Assembly (NCBI GenBank): GCA_014925825.1
Contig: JACGCK010000124.1
Location: forward strand, 1 to 64,000
Reading direction: 5' to 3'
Length of the DNA: 64,000 nucleotides
Origin: Pholiota molesta
Taxonomy: Eukaryota; Basidiomycota; Agaricomycetes; Agaricales; Strophariaceae
Of this stretch, positions 11,701 to 23,319 are shown piece by piece. Each line of letters begins with the position of its first letter. Positions within the stretch are counted from its first letter, which is position 1. The translations under genes were made by a program, and so were the position numbers. The notes beneath the pieces were generated by a model that did not search any database, was not told the origin of the DNA, and saw only the letters and a program-made list of their open reading frames with translations.

Positions 11701-12534
11701 AAGACTTACACCATTTCCTCTTGACGCGCGAGCGATGTCCCACATCCGCGCAAGCTCCGAGCTATCGGTGAGCGTGAACACGTCCGAGTCATCTGGATTC
11801 GGGAGGGCCTGGCGAAACAGTGATATAGTCCTGTCGATATGGCTTGCGCTCATGTGCGAATCCAACATGACTTCGGCCAGCTCGAAGTCAATCCGGGCTG
11901 GGAATGGGCGCCAAGGGGGTTCTTGTTCGAACAAATTCAACACCGCGCGATAATCTTCGTCTTCTTCTACGGGAATGCCACAGAAGGTTTTGAATGGATA
12001 GGAGTCGTCATCTCTGTCGGCAGAGGGATGGTATTCCACTTTTACACTCTGAAACTGAAAGTTGGCTGCGCCAGCAGTATTAATTGTTTCGGGCATAACA
12101 ATATCATCGTCATGCAAGAGGGCGTCCACTAATAGTAATAATATAGAGCGTTTGAGGTGTGAATATGTGAGTCTTAATTAAATATTAAGCATGGAACTCC
12201 ATACCTTGATTATTGTCCTGTATCGCCATGTCCCCTTGAAGCAAAACATTACTGCCTTCAGCATTGACCATTCCATGATGGTCTATAAATATATTATAAG
12301 CGCTTGTTCCCTAATCGATTCAGATAATAGCAGTAAGTTCATACCTCTGTTGAGCTCGTCCAGCACAAGCATATCGAAAGCATTTGCTTCCGCTTGTTCA
12401 GCCAGCGTCCGAACCTGCGGACGTCGTTTGCAGTAGCGTTGTTCGTGCGAGGTGATGCCTTGCACGCTGTAAGGCTGCCCGCAATGAATACAATTGCGAA
12501 GAGGCCCAGATGCTGTGGATCGCTTGGGAGGCAT
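8742..12534 (-). CDS. Plavaka-family transposase (CACTA-like, basidiomycete)
   Basis: Multi-exon gene starting at the ATG at 12534 and ending at a TAG at 8742-8744. The N-terminus (MPPKRSTASG) leads into a zinc-finger-like NCIHCGQPYSVQGITSHEQR. Downstream exons give, in order, PPWRPFPARIDFELAEVML (~11930), YVDKTRLSSFGTESGYPVLA (~11300), WSLNGTDVYRALSWDRLHAY (~10550), RVYLELDMCASLTTHTETM (~10060), KNWHFPKAHTHKHMFEDIRN with GVTRNYNTKPGEKAHGALKK (~9850-9750), and a C-terminal block NPNFHHKPRYDYALV / VTPFDAPL / FIDQDMWMRLKSIE (~9130-8760). These are the hallmark blocks of the Plavaka domain, so the gene is a transposase of that superfamily. I see no internal stop that needs explaining apart from introns, so it may be intact. 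Terminal inverted repeats were not located. The DUF6698-like gene follows on the same strand after ~210 bases. Confidence 0.85.
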
Positions 12535-14051
12535 GAAGAGCTGGCTGTAACTTTGTGTAATAGTTTACTGAGTTCTCTAAGTAAAATGAGGGCGGTTTTA
12601 TACACTTCAATGCTCTCTAAAAATATTCGTACACCATTCAGAAATCAAACTCTAGAATAATATGACAACAAGATATATTTATTATGACTGATAGCGCAGC
12701 AGAGAAGGACGACCATCATGGGGATCTATCTTCGAATGACTTGTCTCGTTCTTTTGAACCAATGCCTTTGATTATAATTTGGAATGCACAACGACCAGAC
12801 ATGATGATGAGAGTTATGATGGACAGCACAGTCATAAACAGTCAAGTTTCACTAGACATAGCATCGGCTGACCTATAATATGACCTATTAACCAATAATC
12901 TTCGTTGTAATCCAGAAAAGAAGACCCCTAAGAGAAATGATGGAAGTCACTTCTGATATCGCAGTCTCTGATCAAGCAGCAGAAAGATGCGACCGTCTAG
13001 ATAATTCTGAATTTAAATCAAGTGTGAGATATTATAATACTATCTGCTTCCCATTAATATACATATTGACCTATTAGTATCAGGGTACATTATCAGAATG
13101 TTATATGATAGGGTGAATATGAGTAACAGCAACACAGCAAGCAAAAAAACATGTGGAGGTGTCAATGGGCTCTAGCGGACGTCAGCGACTTGGCTTATTA
13201 CTTTGACAGCGTATATTTTTGATGACCCAGCCAAAGCAACCAGTCAAGCTACACATGCTGACAAGAAAGCCGATTTGGCCAATTTGACACCTGAGGGCAG
13301 CAATGTGTCAACTGCCGAGCCTCTCAAACGTACTCGCGCTCCTCGTGGCAATGGCGGTGGCACCCCTCGTGGCAAAGGTCGTGGTTCAAAGACGTCTTAA
13401 ATATCGCTTCAGTTATATGTGTCCGACTGATCATTACCTGAGATCCTTAGCTAGAATGATGGACTATTGACTCTGATTCAGTTACTGTACCGACACTCGG
13501 TTATGATATTATTAGTTACTACTTGGATTTTGGCATGGGCTTGGTTTTCACTTAGTTTTCCCTTAGTTTTCGTGAATATAGACAGTTTCTCTCTAACATA
13601 ATATTTGTAAAAGCACATTACATTAGTACCAAGCCTCATGGACATGTTTATTGTTGTGAGTCAAACTGCACAGGGACGGGCGCCTAATAATATTTAAATT
13701 ATGTTGCGCTGCGGCACGTGTTAGTGCACGTGTGCACCCTGGACCTACTTGCATCTGCAGCGCTCTGGGATGTCAACGCAGTGGGCGCGATGGCCCTGCG
13801 GATTGCATTGAAGCTTGTCAATGTATTACTATTACTGAGTCTGCTCCGACCTTGAACGTGTAATTTCAATTTATGTAAAGTCTAATACATGTCAATGCAT
13901 AACGGCTTCGAATTCAAACGTGTTAGTTGCATGGACTGGTGCGTGTAGTACAGCATTTAAATGAAACATTCATATTGTATCTACCTGAGCTCAATTTCTG
14001 CATCCACTCCGCGAAGATATTGTTGAACCTCTCCCTTTCCAACGTTCATAC
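12535..14051. other. Intergenic with one short C-terminal-like open frame
   Basis: Mostly AT-rich. At 13203-13400 (plus) an open frame ends in a Gly/Arg/Lys-rich tail (KRTRAPRGNGGGTPRGKGRG, stop 13398-13400), preceded by an acceptor-like TTTGACAG. It could be the last exon of a decayed gene whose 5' part I cannot find. Near 13720 two CACGTG hexamers sit about 10 bases apart. Confidence 0.35.
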
Positions 14052-14806
14052 ATGGAATCCACGCAGTCCACCCTTTCCTCCGCGGCGCCGGAGAGTGACT
14101 ATGATGCTGCGAGACACCACCACCTTGAGTCGACATTTGTCAGGGTACGTCTACATCTTGATCCCATATTATACGCATTAGCTGACTGTTACCTTTCTTC
14201 TAAACCTTAGGAACTGTTTCATGCAGAGCAGAAGATTTTGGGCCTGAGTGCCAGGCTGGAGGCTTCCGAGCTCGAGAACTTTAATTTACGATTAAAGCTG
14301 AACAAAGCGACTTCCGGCGGACTGACGTGTAATTGTGTAAATACGGCATTAAAGGCGTCGACGTATATTGGCCCGGAAGAGATTGTAGAGGACTCCGAAG
14401 AGGAACGAGAAAAATTTGTCTCAAATTGACATCGAAACGGCGTCCCATCAAGAGGGAAGCTACCATCGTGGCTGGTAACCTCATGTCTACTCGCCTAAAC
14501 TCTGAATATTTATCTGACGAGCCTGCAGGGCCCGTCGGCAATACAAGCCGTGAACTTCTCCGACAGGAGACAATTATTGTCGACGAGTCTGACTACAAAG
14601 TCGACGTGTATCGTGCTGCCTGCGCCGATCTTTTGAAGCTGTTCAAGGACACAGCCCCGCTGGTTTCCAATTCTTCCAGCTCTGGGTCTGTTGGCGCTAT
14701 CCGAACTCCATCTCCCACTGCCTCTCAATTTATCCCAGCGCTGGAGTCACCTAGTGCTTTGCAATTTGTGTTCATGGCGGTGCCGGATAATTCTGAAGTA
14801 GCTTAA
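14052..14806 (+). pseudogene. Hypothetical coiled-coil protein gene with a probable one-base frameshift
   Basis: Starts at ATG 14052 (MESTQSTLSSAAPESDYDAA). An intron runs from GTACGTCTAC (~14143) to CCTTAG (14209), continuing as ELFHAEQKILGLSARLEASE, a short heptad-like coiled coil. The frame then ends at EEEREKFVSN-stop (14429), while the next frame stays open from there to 14806 (KRRPIKREATIVAGNLMSTR ... VPDNSEVA). Removing one A from the AAAAA run at ~14410 would join the two frames smoothly as EREKICLKL. No intron of plausible size explains the shift. The second half is acidic and Ser-rich with no recognised domain. Either a recent frameshift or a homopolymer error. Confidence 0.5.
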
Positions 14807-15158
14807 GCCTTATATGTAGTTCTCAGGTGCCTCCTTCGCATTGACAGTATCATGTTAGGTATATTACTTGCTCTGTGGTAATAGATATGTGCCTCCCCCG
14901 GTCCTCACCAGCTGCGATTATGGAAATGCTGCTTTTAACTTGTCTAAGGCATTCAACAGGCCGGCGCGCTGCGCATGCGCTGGTGCAATGTCAATCAATA
15001 GTGTTTTTGATGAGCACAGATCATATTACAATGCACATGTATGAATACTGCCTGCCTGGATTCGACAACCGTCTCTGCGTCAAAGTTGGCCTCCGTGAGG
15101 ACGTCGAGACGTGGCACCATCATGGGCGGTAGCATTGGTGACCCCACGACCATTTTGA

Positions 15159-15503
15159 CCCGCGGCTGCATTACGCAAGCTACACTCATCGACTCAGGAG
15201 GAGGAAATCCGCGCTGCATTCGAGTGCGGACACAAGGCGCGCGAGGTGAAAGCGACAACCAAGACCCTCGATGTGCAAGATTGTCAGCCTGGAGAAAGCA
15301 CTGTTGACGCCTGCGCGATCGTTAAGCGCCCATCCATCGGCATACCGGCAGGTGATGGCATCACTGTTCCCTCGAATCTAAATCTATCATCTCACTGCGA
15401 ACAGCATTCAAAGCTGACGGGCACCGTCGATAAAAGTATCGCGACCGTGCCAATATGTGTGACCTACTCTTCCTTCAGTTACGGCGGATTCCCAAATGGT
15501 TAA
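15159..15503 (+). CDS. Possible coding fragment, unknown protein
   Basis: An open frame follows a TGA at 15156-15158 and ends at a stop at 15501-15503. It begins PAALRKLHSSTQEEEIRAAF and continues with ECGHKAREVKATTKTLDVQ and DCQPGESTVDACAIVKRP. The composition and Cys/His spacing look protein-like, but there is no start codon in frame. It would need upstream exons in 14.85-15.15 kb that I could not assemble. Possibly a pseudogene or a terminal exon. Confidence 0.3.
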   Translation, partial: PAAALRKLHSSTQEEEIRAAFECGHKAREVKATTKTLDVQDCQPGESTVDACAIVKRPSIGIPAGDGITVPSNLNLSSHCEQHSKLTGTVDKSIATVPICVTYSSFSYGGFPNG

Positions 15504-15514
15504 TTAGAATTGAA

Positions 15515-16162
15515 ATGGATGCAGAAACTAAAAGCCCAGGTCTATCTGGCTGGTTGAGAATTAAGCTCACCCCAGTGACCTGCGAGAAAGTATTTGAAAG
15601 ACTATAGAAGGGTGCTTGCCATTCAATTTTTCTGAACTTCCAGATTACACAGTCCTCATTACCATGCCCTACCAAATAGCCTCTATAAAGACCCAAACTT
15701 ACAAAGAATCCCGTGAGGCGCTGATACAAGGAGCTCAGTTAGCTATGGAAAGGTTGGAAGCTCATCTCCCAAGGAATAAAGGATTTCTCATTGTGTAAGT
15801 GATCCATATGTTTTTCGCTCTCATTAGCATTGTCTGAACATCTCTTCAGCGCGCCGGCGCATGGAGACGACGAAAGATATACCGCGCGCGTCTTCGATCT
15901 CGACGCCGGCGGTGCATATGTTGGCGGTATCCATTTTTTCCTCGCTGGGTCGGCTCATACTGCGACGTTCGAGAAAATGAAGTGCCTCAAGGAGGGCGAC
16001 ACTGGATATAGCCAGAGGCATGATTGGAATGCGGCGACATGGAGTACGCAGTGTGCGCGCTCGGTCATATGGCAGTAAGTCCCTGCCCACTGCCTTAACC
16101 ACGAATTTAGAGCTCTAATTATTTCTACTAGTGAGTCCAAGGATGATTTAGACATGATTTAG
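15515..16162 (+). CDS. Small hypothetical protein, about 143 aa
   Basis: Four exons give a consistent frame: 15515-15539, 15644-15794, 15850-16074 and 16132-16162, ending in TAG. Donors GTCTAT, GTAAGT and GTAAGT pair with acceptors TTCCAG, TCTTCAG and ACTAG. The protein starts MDAETKSPDYTVLITMPYQI, has a helical KESREALIQGAQLAMERLEA segment, then a beta-rich stretch (FLIVAPAHGDDERYTARVFD, GGIHFFLAGSAHTATFEKMK) and ends ESKDDLDMI. No signal peptide or membrane segment is seen. I do not recognise the family. Codon phase agrees across all three junctions, which supports a real gene; the first exon is the least certain. Confidence 0.5.
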
Positions 16163-18366
16163 AATTGCTCCTGTATTGCACTGCGCCCTTGGAACGGCAT
16201 TTCTTGCAATGTATTAGTTGGTGTCATTCAACTCATTTTTGCTCTTGGCTTTAAGACACGCGTTCAGTGACTATTTTATAATTGAGTTTTATTAGCAACA
16301 CTATATATACATGCCAATGGGGACGCAGGAGGGGGATGCGGCTAGCCAATGCGGCGTTCACGCGCACGCGATGGCCGGGACGCATTTGACTTTGGCTGAG
16401 ACAAATTGTCAATGGGAGCCGGCACGTCAGCCCTTCATTATTAATAACTGATTAGATCGGCCCTCTCTCATCACGGCTACCTTGGCATCAACATTTTTAG
16501 TCTAGAATGATTACGGATAATACGGCCTTTTCAGGCCTTTTTGCCGTCTGATCATGCAAAAACCTGCCCTATTCAGGGCTGAATCTGATTAGGCTATTTT
16601 CAGGTTTCCGACACATCTGGCAGACATGTGACTAATCGTGACACTGCGTAACACGGCTCGTCCACCTCGTCAGTTTCGATGTTCTTGCATTTCTGTGAAG
16701 TGCAGGTAAGCTCTGGCAGCTTCCAATCCTTTTGAAAATTATACAGGAGTATATAAAGAGTTAAAAATGTAATTTTAAAGCTATCTTAATGAAAGCAACC
16801 GGTGACTGGCATAATTTAGAATGATACACGATTTTTTTTGAGAATAGGCGCCCTAATAAATTACTCATGACGAGTGTTTCGAGCCGCGCAGCGTGCGGAA
16901 GAAAATTTGACTATTCCGGCATAGTAAAACCTTATTTCTGAGTGGTATTTCAAGACATGAAATGCAGCTGATCTGTTGAAATTCTGCCATGTTTCCCTTA
17001 CTCTGAATGCCTGTCTTTTATTGTTTTCCAGACTGAAAACAAAACTGCACCTCTTGATATTTCTCAGGTGTCTAGTACTCGCATTTCGGGTACTAACTGT
17101 GCCATTAGATGCTTGCCATTGCTGTTGCTGACTGGTCTGTGAGTCAATTTCTTGAAGAGCTTGAATATTTTTATTTATTATTTATTTCTTTTATTTCTTC
17201 CCAACAACACCCGTATCGAGCCAAAAATCGCAATCATGAGAAGGCCACAACCACTGCAGAATTCATTCAATGAAATTTCATTCAACTTTATTTATCTGAC
17301 AAGTGTATCGTGCACTACAGTACACTAAATCAAAGCGCACCCACGATGCACGACAGGGATGGGGAGGGCAATCGCAACAAAAGCACGCAACTCAACTCAA
17401 CGCATGATGCTGCAAGCAACAGCGGAGCGCGACACCAGGCGACTGTGAAAAGCGTATGTATGTATATATGTATGTATCTGTATGTTGCGTATGCGGGTAT
17501 GGAGGTATATATGTACGGCGGTATCAATGTGGGATGGTATGTGTCATGGCGAGGTATAGGGGTTGTAGTTTGTATATAGCTGGGCGGTCGTGAAAGAACA
17601 TGGTCGTAACATGGAAAGAAGCCTTGCCTGAGGGAAGGAAAGCGATTCCAGAATCGTGAAAAAATGGGCGGTGCCAAGTCGATAGCGTGTTGGGTAGTGT
17701 GGAGTCGTCAAGACGGACGGAACGGGACGGGCACAAGTGCCCAGATGTTTCAAAGTAGTAGGAAGAGCGCGGCATCGAAACTCGACTCTACCTAGCTGGA
17801 GGAGAGGAGGAGCGGCGTCTATTTGTTTGTTTGTTATTTGTAGGAGGATAGCTGGATGGTCGGATAACGGATAGGTGTGGTTAGGATGTAGATGCGGCCG
17901 GGTTGTTCGCAGGTTGGTGGCGGCATGGGTGGGGATAGGAAAAGAGCAATGTCGTCGGGACTCGGCATCACGGAGCAGGGCAGAACATAAAATCAAACAA
18001 AGGACAACATAAAAGGTACCCAAAAACATAACGCCTCGACTCGACTCGCGCCACAGTGGCGCAAGGAGGAGCTGCCAGAAAAAGTAACATAAAAGCACCC
18101 GAGTAGAACAAAATCCATGAAGACAGAAAAAGAAACACCTCGTACGCATCAACGCGAACGGCATGCAGCCGCTGACACCCAGCCAAGCCCATCAGACGCC
18201 AGTCAAGGCGGAGGGCGGGGGCGAGCACGGCGAGCGCTATCCACGCGGGCGCACGCACACGGCACGAAAACGAAAAAAGCAAAACAAAAAAAAGAACGGA
18301 AACGAACTCATCACTGCACTGCTGTTGTTGTTTTTTTTTTGCTTGTGCTCTTTACTGTGCACATCC
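16163..18366. other. Intergenic and 3' flank of the next gene; TATG-rich low complexity
   Basis: No gene supported. 16584-16615 carries the dispersed repeat. 17455-17540 is a TATG/TGTA-rich microsatellite-like tract. Composition shifts from AT-rich to GC-rich at about 18.1 kb. The part nearest 18366 is probably the 3' UTR of the minus-strand gene. Confidence 0.45.
16584..16615 (+). repeat. Short dispersed repeat, partner of 1709-1738
   Basis: Contains CTGATTAGGCTATTTTCAGG and then TTTCCGACA, matching the reverse complement of 1709-1738 with two mismatches. Confidence 0.55.
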
Positions 18367-21300
18367 TCACTCCATCCCCTCCGAGAACCACTCCACCACA
18401 CTCATACAATCCCACACCCCTCCACCCTCCTCCTCCTCCTCCGCCTCATCCTCCTCGACAACCACCCCGTCCGCGCCCCCCATCCACGCACACACCCCGA
18501 GCCGGCTCCTCCGCCCGCCGCCCTCCTCCGCGCGGCCGCGCTTGCCCCCCGCGGGCGGCGCCGCGTACCGGTGCCGCATCGTCAGCAGTGCAATCATATA
18601 GCTCGCCGGGAGGACGGACAGCGGGCGCTTGCCGTCGGCGGCAGATGCGAGAGAGCTGGCTGGAGGGGGCGAGGCGCGGAGGGCGCTCGGTGGGCGTGTG
18701 GGCCCGGAGGACGCGCGCGCGCGGAGGGTCATTGGGGCTTGCTGCTGCTGGAGTGGGAGCGCGGCGGCGTTCGTAGGTGTGGTGGGTGGTGTAAACGCAC
18801 ACGCACACGCCGAAGAACTAGAACTGGAGCTTGACGAGGACGAGGACGAGGCGCGCGCGGAGTCGAAGCGCATGACCACCTCATCCCCATCCGCACCGCC
18901 CTCCTCCTCCTGCGCCTCCTGGAACGGCGCCGCACGCCTCTTGTCCTCCTGGTGCGGCCGCTGGCGCTGGTGGTACCGCCGCCTCTCGCGCTCCATCTCC
19001 ACCTGACACACAGCCATCGCCTCCGCGTCCTCATCCTCCTCCTCCTCCTCCTCCTCGGGGTGCGGCCCCCTCCCGCTGCGCACATGGATCATATCCTCAT
19101 CGAACACCCCCACCACCTCCCCCCGCACGCACCGTCCACGTCCTCCAGCGCCACCCCAGGCGGCAGCTCCAAATCGCCTAGCGCATCATCATCCACGTCA
19201 TCCCCATCCTCATCGTCCTCGGAGTGGAGGCGGTGGGCAAGAGCAGCCTCAGCGTCCTCGTCCAACACGACATCGAGCTGCGCCTCCGGCACGCCCTGCG
19301 CGCGCACGAACGTGCGCAGCCGGATCGCGAGCAGCGCGTCCTGCACGTCCATGTCCGCGCGCTCCCTTTCCTTATTCTCTCTTTCCCTTTCCTTCGCCGC
19401 GCGGTCTGCCCGGGCGCGTGCTGCGGACGAGGAAGGGCGCGAAGACGAAGCAGAAGAGGCGCGGGAGGAATCCGAAGAGGAGCGCGAAGACGTGGGGCGC
19501 ACGGGCGAGTGCACGTGCCACCCGCCCTGCACGGGGCTGCCGACGGGCGAGGACGCCGGGGTGGGGCACACCAGGACCACATCATCATCGTCCTCCTCGG
19601 CGGCGGGGAAGGGCAAGGTCGCGCCACGCCGCGCGCCCAGAGTAGCTTCCTCCTCCTCGACGAGCGGGAACCGGAACGCCGGCTCCGCGCTGGGGCTGCC
19701 GCTCCTCGACGCGCTCCTTGACGACGAGGCCGAAGACGAGGTAGGAGAGGAAGAGGCAGACGCAAGGAGCGCCTGCTCCCGCCGATACCTGCGCTCGAGC
19801 CCGCCGACGACCGTGCGGTACAGCGATACCAGGACGCGCAGCTCGGAGCTCGGGACGCGCGCGCGTCTCTGCTGCTGCTGCTGGGTCTGCTGCGTTTGGG
19901 GGTGCGGGTGCTGCTGCTGCTGCTGCGGCGCCGAGGTGACCTTGGCAGGAACAGCGATAGGCGCGGGCTTGACAGGCGTAGGCGCGAGGACGAGCGGCGT
20001 GTCCGGCAGCGCGCGCGCGGTGGTGCGCCCACCGTCCAGCAGGCGCGCGGGCTTCCCAGCTAGGGGCGCGGCGGTGTACGGCGGCGGCGCGGCCGAATAC
20101 GGGGGTGGCTCGTCCACCTTCTTCCTCTCCTCCTTCCCACCTCCCTCCGCGGGCACAGGACTCGACGGCCGCACCACCACCTCGCGCGCCCGTCTCTGAT
20201 TCATCACCGGGCTCCTCGGCCTTTCCGGCAAACCCGCGAGGTCGCGGTCGTCCACGACGGAGCGCCGGCGCAGCGCGGGGAGCCGGCGGGGGGCGGGCGG
20301 GACGGAGGCGGAGGCGCTGATCCTGGGCGCTGTAGAGCCGAAAACGCGCGTCGATGTGGCGCTGGGATGGGTGGCGGTAGCAGAGGAGCTCGAGCTCGAG
20401 CGCACGTACGGTTGGGCTGGGGCAGGAGATGGGGATGGGGATAAGGCGGCACGGAAGGGCGTGAGCGGCGCGCGCGCGGTGCTACCTCGCCGCGCGCGCT
20501 GGCGCGGGGGCGTGCCCGTGCGGAGGAGGTGGTGTGGGGCGTGTGCGGTGGGGGTCTGGGCTGTGGGAGTGTGTGTTGGAAGGAAAGGGGTGGTAGTAGT
20601 AGTAGAAATAGAAGTAGTAGAAGGGGTGGTGGTTGAAATGCTTGTGGGTACAGAAGAAGAACAAGAGAAGGCGATAGGGGTAGCAGCGATGGTGACATGT
20701 AACGGCGAAGACGGCGGCGGGAAAGAGTCCGAGACGGACGTGTACGAAGATGACGACGTCGTGGAGTCAGAGTCGGAGAACGACGAGCACCGCGACGAGC
20801 CGCTCTCCGGCGAGCCGTAGACCGAGCTGTGCGCCGACGAGGACGACGAGGACGACAGCGTAACCGGGCGCGGGGGCGGCGTCGCGTACGCGTCCAGGAT
20901 CATGCTGACGGGCGAGGTCGGCGACGACGTCGGGAACGGGATGATGTTGATCTGCGGCTTCGGCGGCGGCGCGACGTCGAGCGCGCGCAGGGACTTGCGG
21001 CTCTTCTTCCTTTCCACGCGCTCGCCCGGTGCACCCAGCTCGGGATGGACGGCGGGCGCGCACTCGACCTCGGGCGGAGCGGCGTCGTGCGGTGGTGAGT
21101 CTTCGACGACGACGCACGTCGTCTCCACCCGCACCTCGATCGCCCGCGCCGGCGCGTGCGCATCCACCGCCAGTAGCAAATCAGCCTGGACCTGCACCGC
21201 GCACAGCGCGCCGACCGCATCGTCCCCCCTTTCCCGCGCCTGCGGGGCCTCTGCGTCCTCCCCTAGCAAACACGGCGCAGCCGGCTGGGTGGTGGTCGCA

Positions 21301-21761
21301 GTCGCGGTCGTGGTGGGCGTGGGCGTGCCCGCGGGGCCAGCACGGAACGCGGACGCGGACACGTGGGCGAGCGACAGCGTCGTCGTCGGGCGCGCCTTGC
21401 GCGTCGCGCGGGGGTGCAGGCCTGCTGCTGGGCTCGGGCTGGACGGACGGGCGGTGGGAGAAGCGTAGGTCTGGCTCGCGGACCCGGGTGGCGTGCGGAG
21501 GAAGGGCAGCTTGCGCGTGGCGTTGAACGCCGCGGAAGTGATGGCGTATTTCGGGGCGGGGCGTGGAACACGGGCGTGTGCGTTTGCGTGGGGCCTTGCG
21601 GCGGGGAGGTCGAGGTTGGGGTGGAGGTGTGCGAGCGCATGGTGCGGGGGTTGGGGTACACGTGGGGCAGGAAATAGGGCATCCTGGGCGGCTAGGGCGT
21701 CGGTGAAACGGGCAACGGGAAGGCTAGGGGAGGACGCACAAGGAGGAACTCTGGAACACAC
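18367..21761 (-). CDS. Large GC-rich, low-complexity hypothetical protein
   Basis: The minus strand is open from ATG 21761 to 19089 (890 codons) and, after one short intron around 19085-19135, continues in another frame to a stop at 18367. The protein is dominated by Ser, Pro, Ala and Thr runs, with poly-Gln (~19880), poly-Ser (~18815) and poly-Glu (~19050 and ~18440) tracts. More ordered islands are KPQINIIPFPTSSPTSPVSM, SELRVLVSLYRTVVGGLERR and VQDALLAIRLRTFVRAQGVP. The C-terminus ends in an acidic tail then WDCMSVVEWF. No catalytic domain is recognised; it is probably a disordered regulatory or scaffold protein. The exact splice sites of the single intron are uncertain: donor GTGCGG with acceptor GCGCAG gives a consistent phase. 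Long open frames on the opposite strand are composition artefacts. Confidence 0.65.
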
Positions 21762-22737
21762 GAGCGACGAAAGGCGCAGTCCGCGGGTAAGGTTGATGGT
21801 CAGATATCGTGAAAGAAATTTGGGAAGAACAGAGCGAATATCGTGATAGAACCAGAAAGAGAAAGAAAAAAAAGAGGAAATGGAGACGAGAGGGGGCCGG
21901 GACGGAGGAGAGGAGGGGAAGGGGAGACGGGAAAGGAGATGGAGGAAGGAAGAGAGATGGAGGGATCAATGACCGCGCTGGCATCAACCCCTGGCCCTCG
22001 CCTCGTGCCCTGCGTTTACACCCTCCCCATCACTCTCATTATCCTCCAGCCGACGAAACACACATGCATAGCGGCCACAAGCGACCCGCTAGCCACACCC
22101 TGTCCATTCATAACACCACTGCACCACCCACCAAACGCTCGCTCTCCTAGCGACCGCAGCCAGTACGCCTACCCATTAGATTCCAGTCGTATCGTATGCA
22201 CTGATATCTCTCCATCGATGACGGGCATAAGATTTTTGGGCCAATCACCTCAACACGCGTCAGTCACGTGCCATTGTTTGGGTCTGACTTGCCTCATTGG
22301 GTACGCGTTGGTCCTTATGGGGGTTGTCTCTGCTCTGTCTGGTGTTCGTCTCTCCCACCGTCAACAGGAACACGAGAAAGCCTGCTCCCACTTTCTCATA
22401 TCTTCGTGATAAGACACACCTTACCCGCCCGTTCCAACTGCAGGAGGACTCTGAAACCGCGCCCGCTGCTCACGCGATCCGAAACGCCGCTCTTCCTCCC
22501 CCTCCCGCGAGCCTCTGCGCCCTCGCTTCTATTCTTTGCACCCAAGGCTCCGAACATACACATGCAGTAACCCGTCAGGTAACCTTCCCGCGTTCTCAGC
22601 CACGAGGCTGGCCTGTCGCACTGGCCAATGGCCACGGGGCCGCTCTTTCTGCCCGCGCTCTTAAAGATACGCAAAAAGCTATTGAGCTTGCCTTATCTGT
22701 CTCCATCCCTGTTGGCTCTCTTCGGCTCCAAGGATGA
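21762..22737. other. 5' flank of the GC-rich gene
   Basis: A purine-rich tract (AGAAAGAGAAAGAAAAAAAAG-like, ~21855-21965) lies just upstream of the start at 21761 and is pyrimidine-rich in the gene's sense, as is common in fungal promoters. No supported coding sequence. Confidence 0.4.
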
Positions 22738-23010
22738 TTGTACTCTCCGCCAAACTTCCATTTCGCTACTACCATTGTCGATCCGTTCCTTTGGAACTGT
22801 CTACAATCGCCTGAGATGCTGACCCATCCTCCACCGACCAAACCGACTGACCATTCTCATGAGGTGTACTCCCGCCAAATTCTCATCTCCCTCCTACCAT
22901 AGTCGATCTGTGCATATGTCCTTCTTGCCTCCTTTGGAACTATCTATATGAAATCGCCTGAGATGCTGACCCATCCTCCACCGACCAAGCCCACTGACCG
23001 TTCTCGTTGA
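22738..23010. repeat. Local direct duplication, about 120-145 bases per copy
   Basis: The block at ~22742-22858 recurs with changes at ~22866-23010. Shared strings include CGCCTGAGATGCTGACCCAT and CCTCCACCGACCAA followed by ACTGACC. The second copy carries extra bases in the middle (CATATGTCCTTCTTGCC). Confidence 0.65.
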
Positions 23011-23319
23011 ATGCAAAAGACGGAAAAGACAGAAAACGGCCTACACACGGGCTCCGCAATCTGCGCATAACGCCCGCGCAAACCCGTCCTGGCGCTGCAG
23101 ATCGATATTCCCCGCACTTATGAGTTATGATTCCTATCTATTTCTTCTGCACGTCGTCTCTATCCCTATGTCATCAGTGATGTCAACGCGATGTCGTCCA
23201 CACACCGGAGGCTTACTTCATGCACGTCCATGCGCCTCCTCTCGGTGACCTAACTCATGTCAAGTTCCGTACGCTGAATCGAATCTTCTCGTCTGAACGG
23301 TATATCCAAAAACTATGCA

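Noticed and set aside
14338..14452. A ~35-base intron (GTCTCAAATT to CATCAAG) to explain the frame change in the coiled-coil gene
   Set aside because: Shorter than any other intron seen here; a one-base homopolymer indel is simpler.
18117..20820. Plus-strand open frames of 165-415 codons
   Set aside because: Antisense to the GC-rich minus-strand gene. They are Arg/Ser/Ala/Cys-rich artefacts of high GC and lack stops for that reason.
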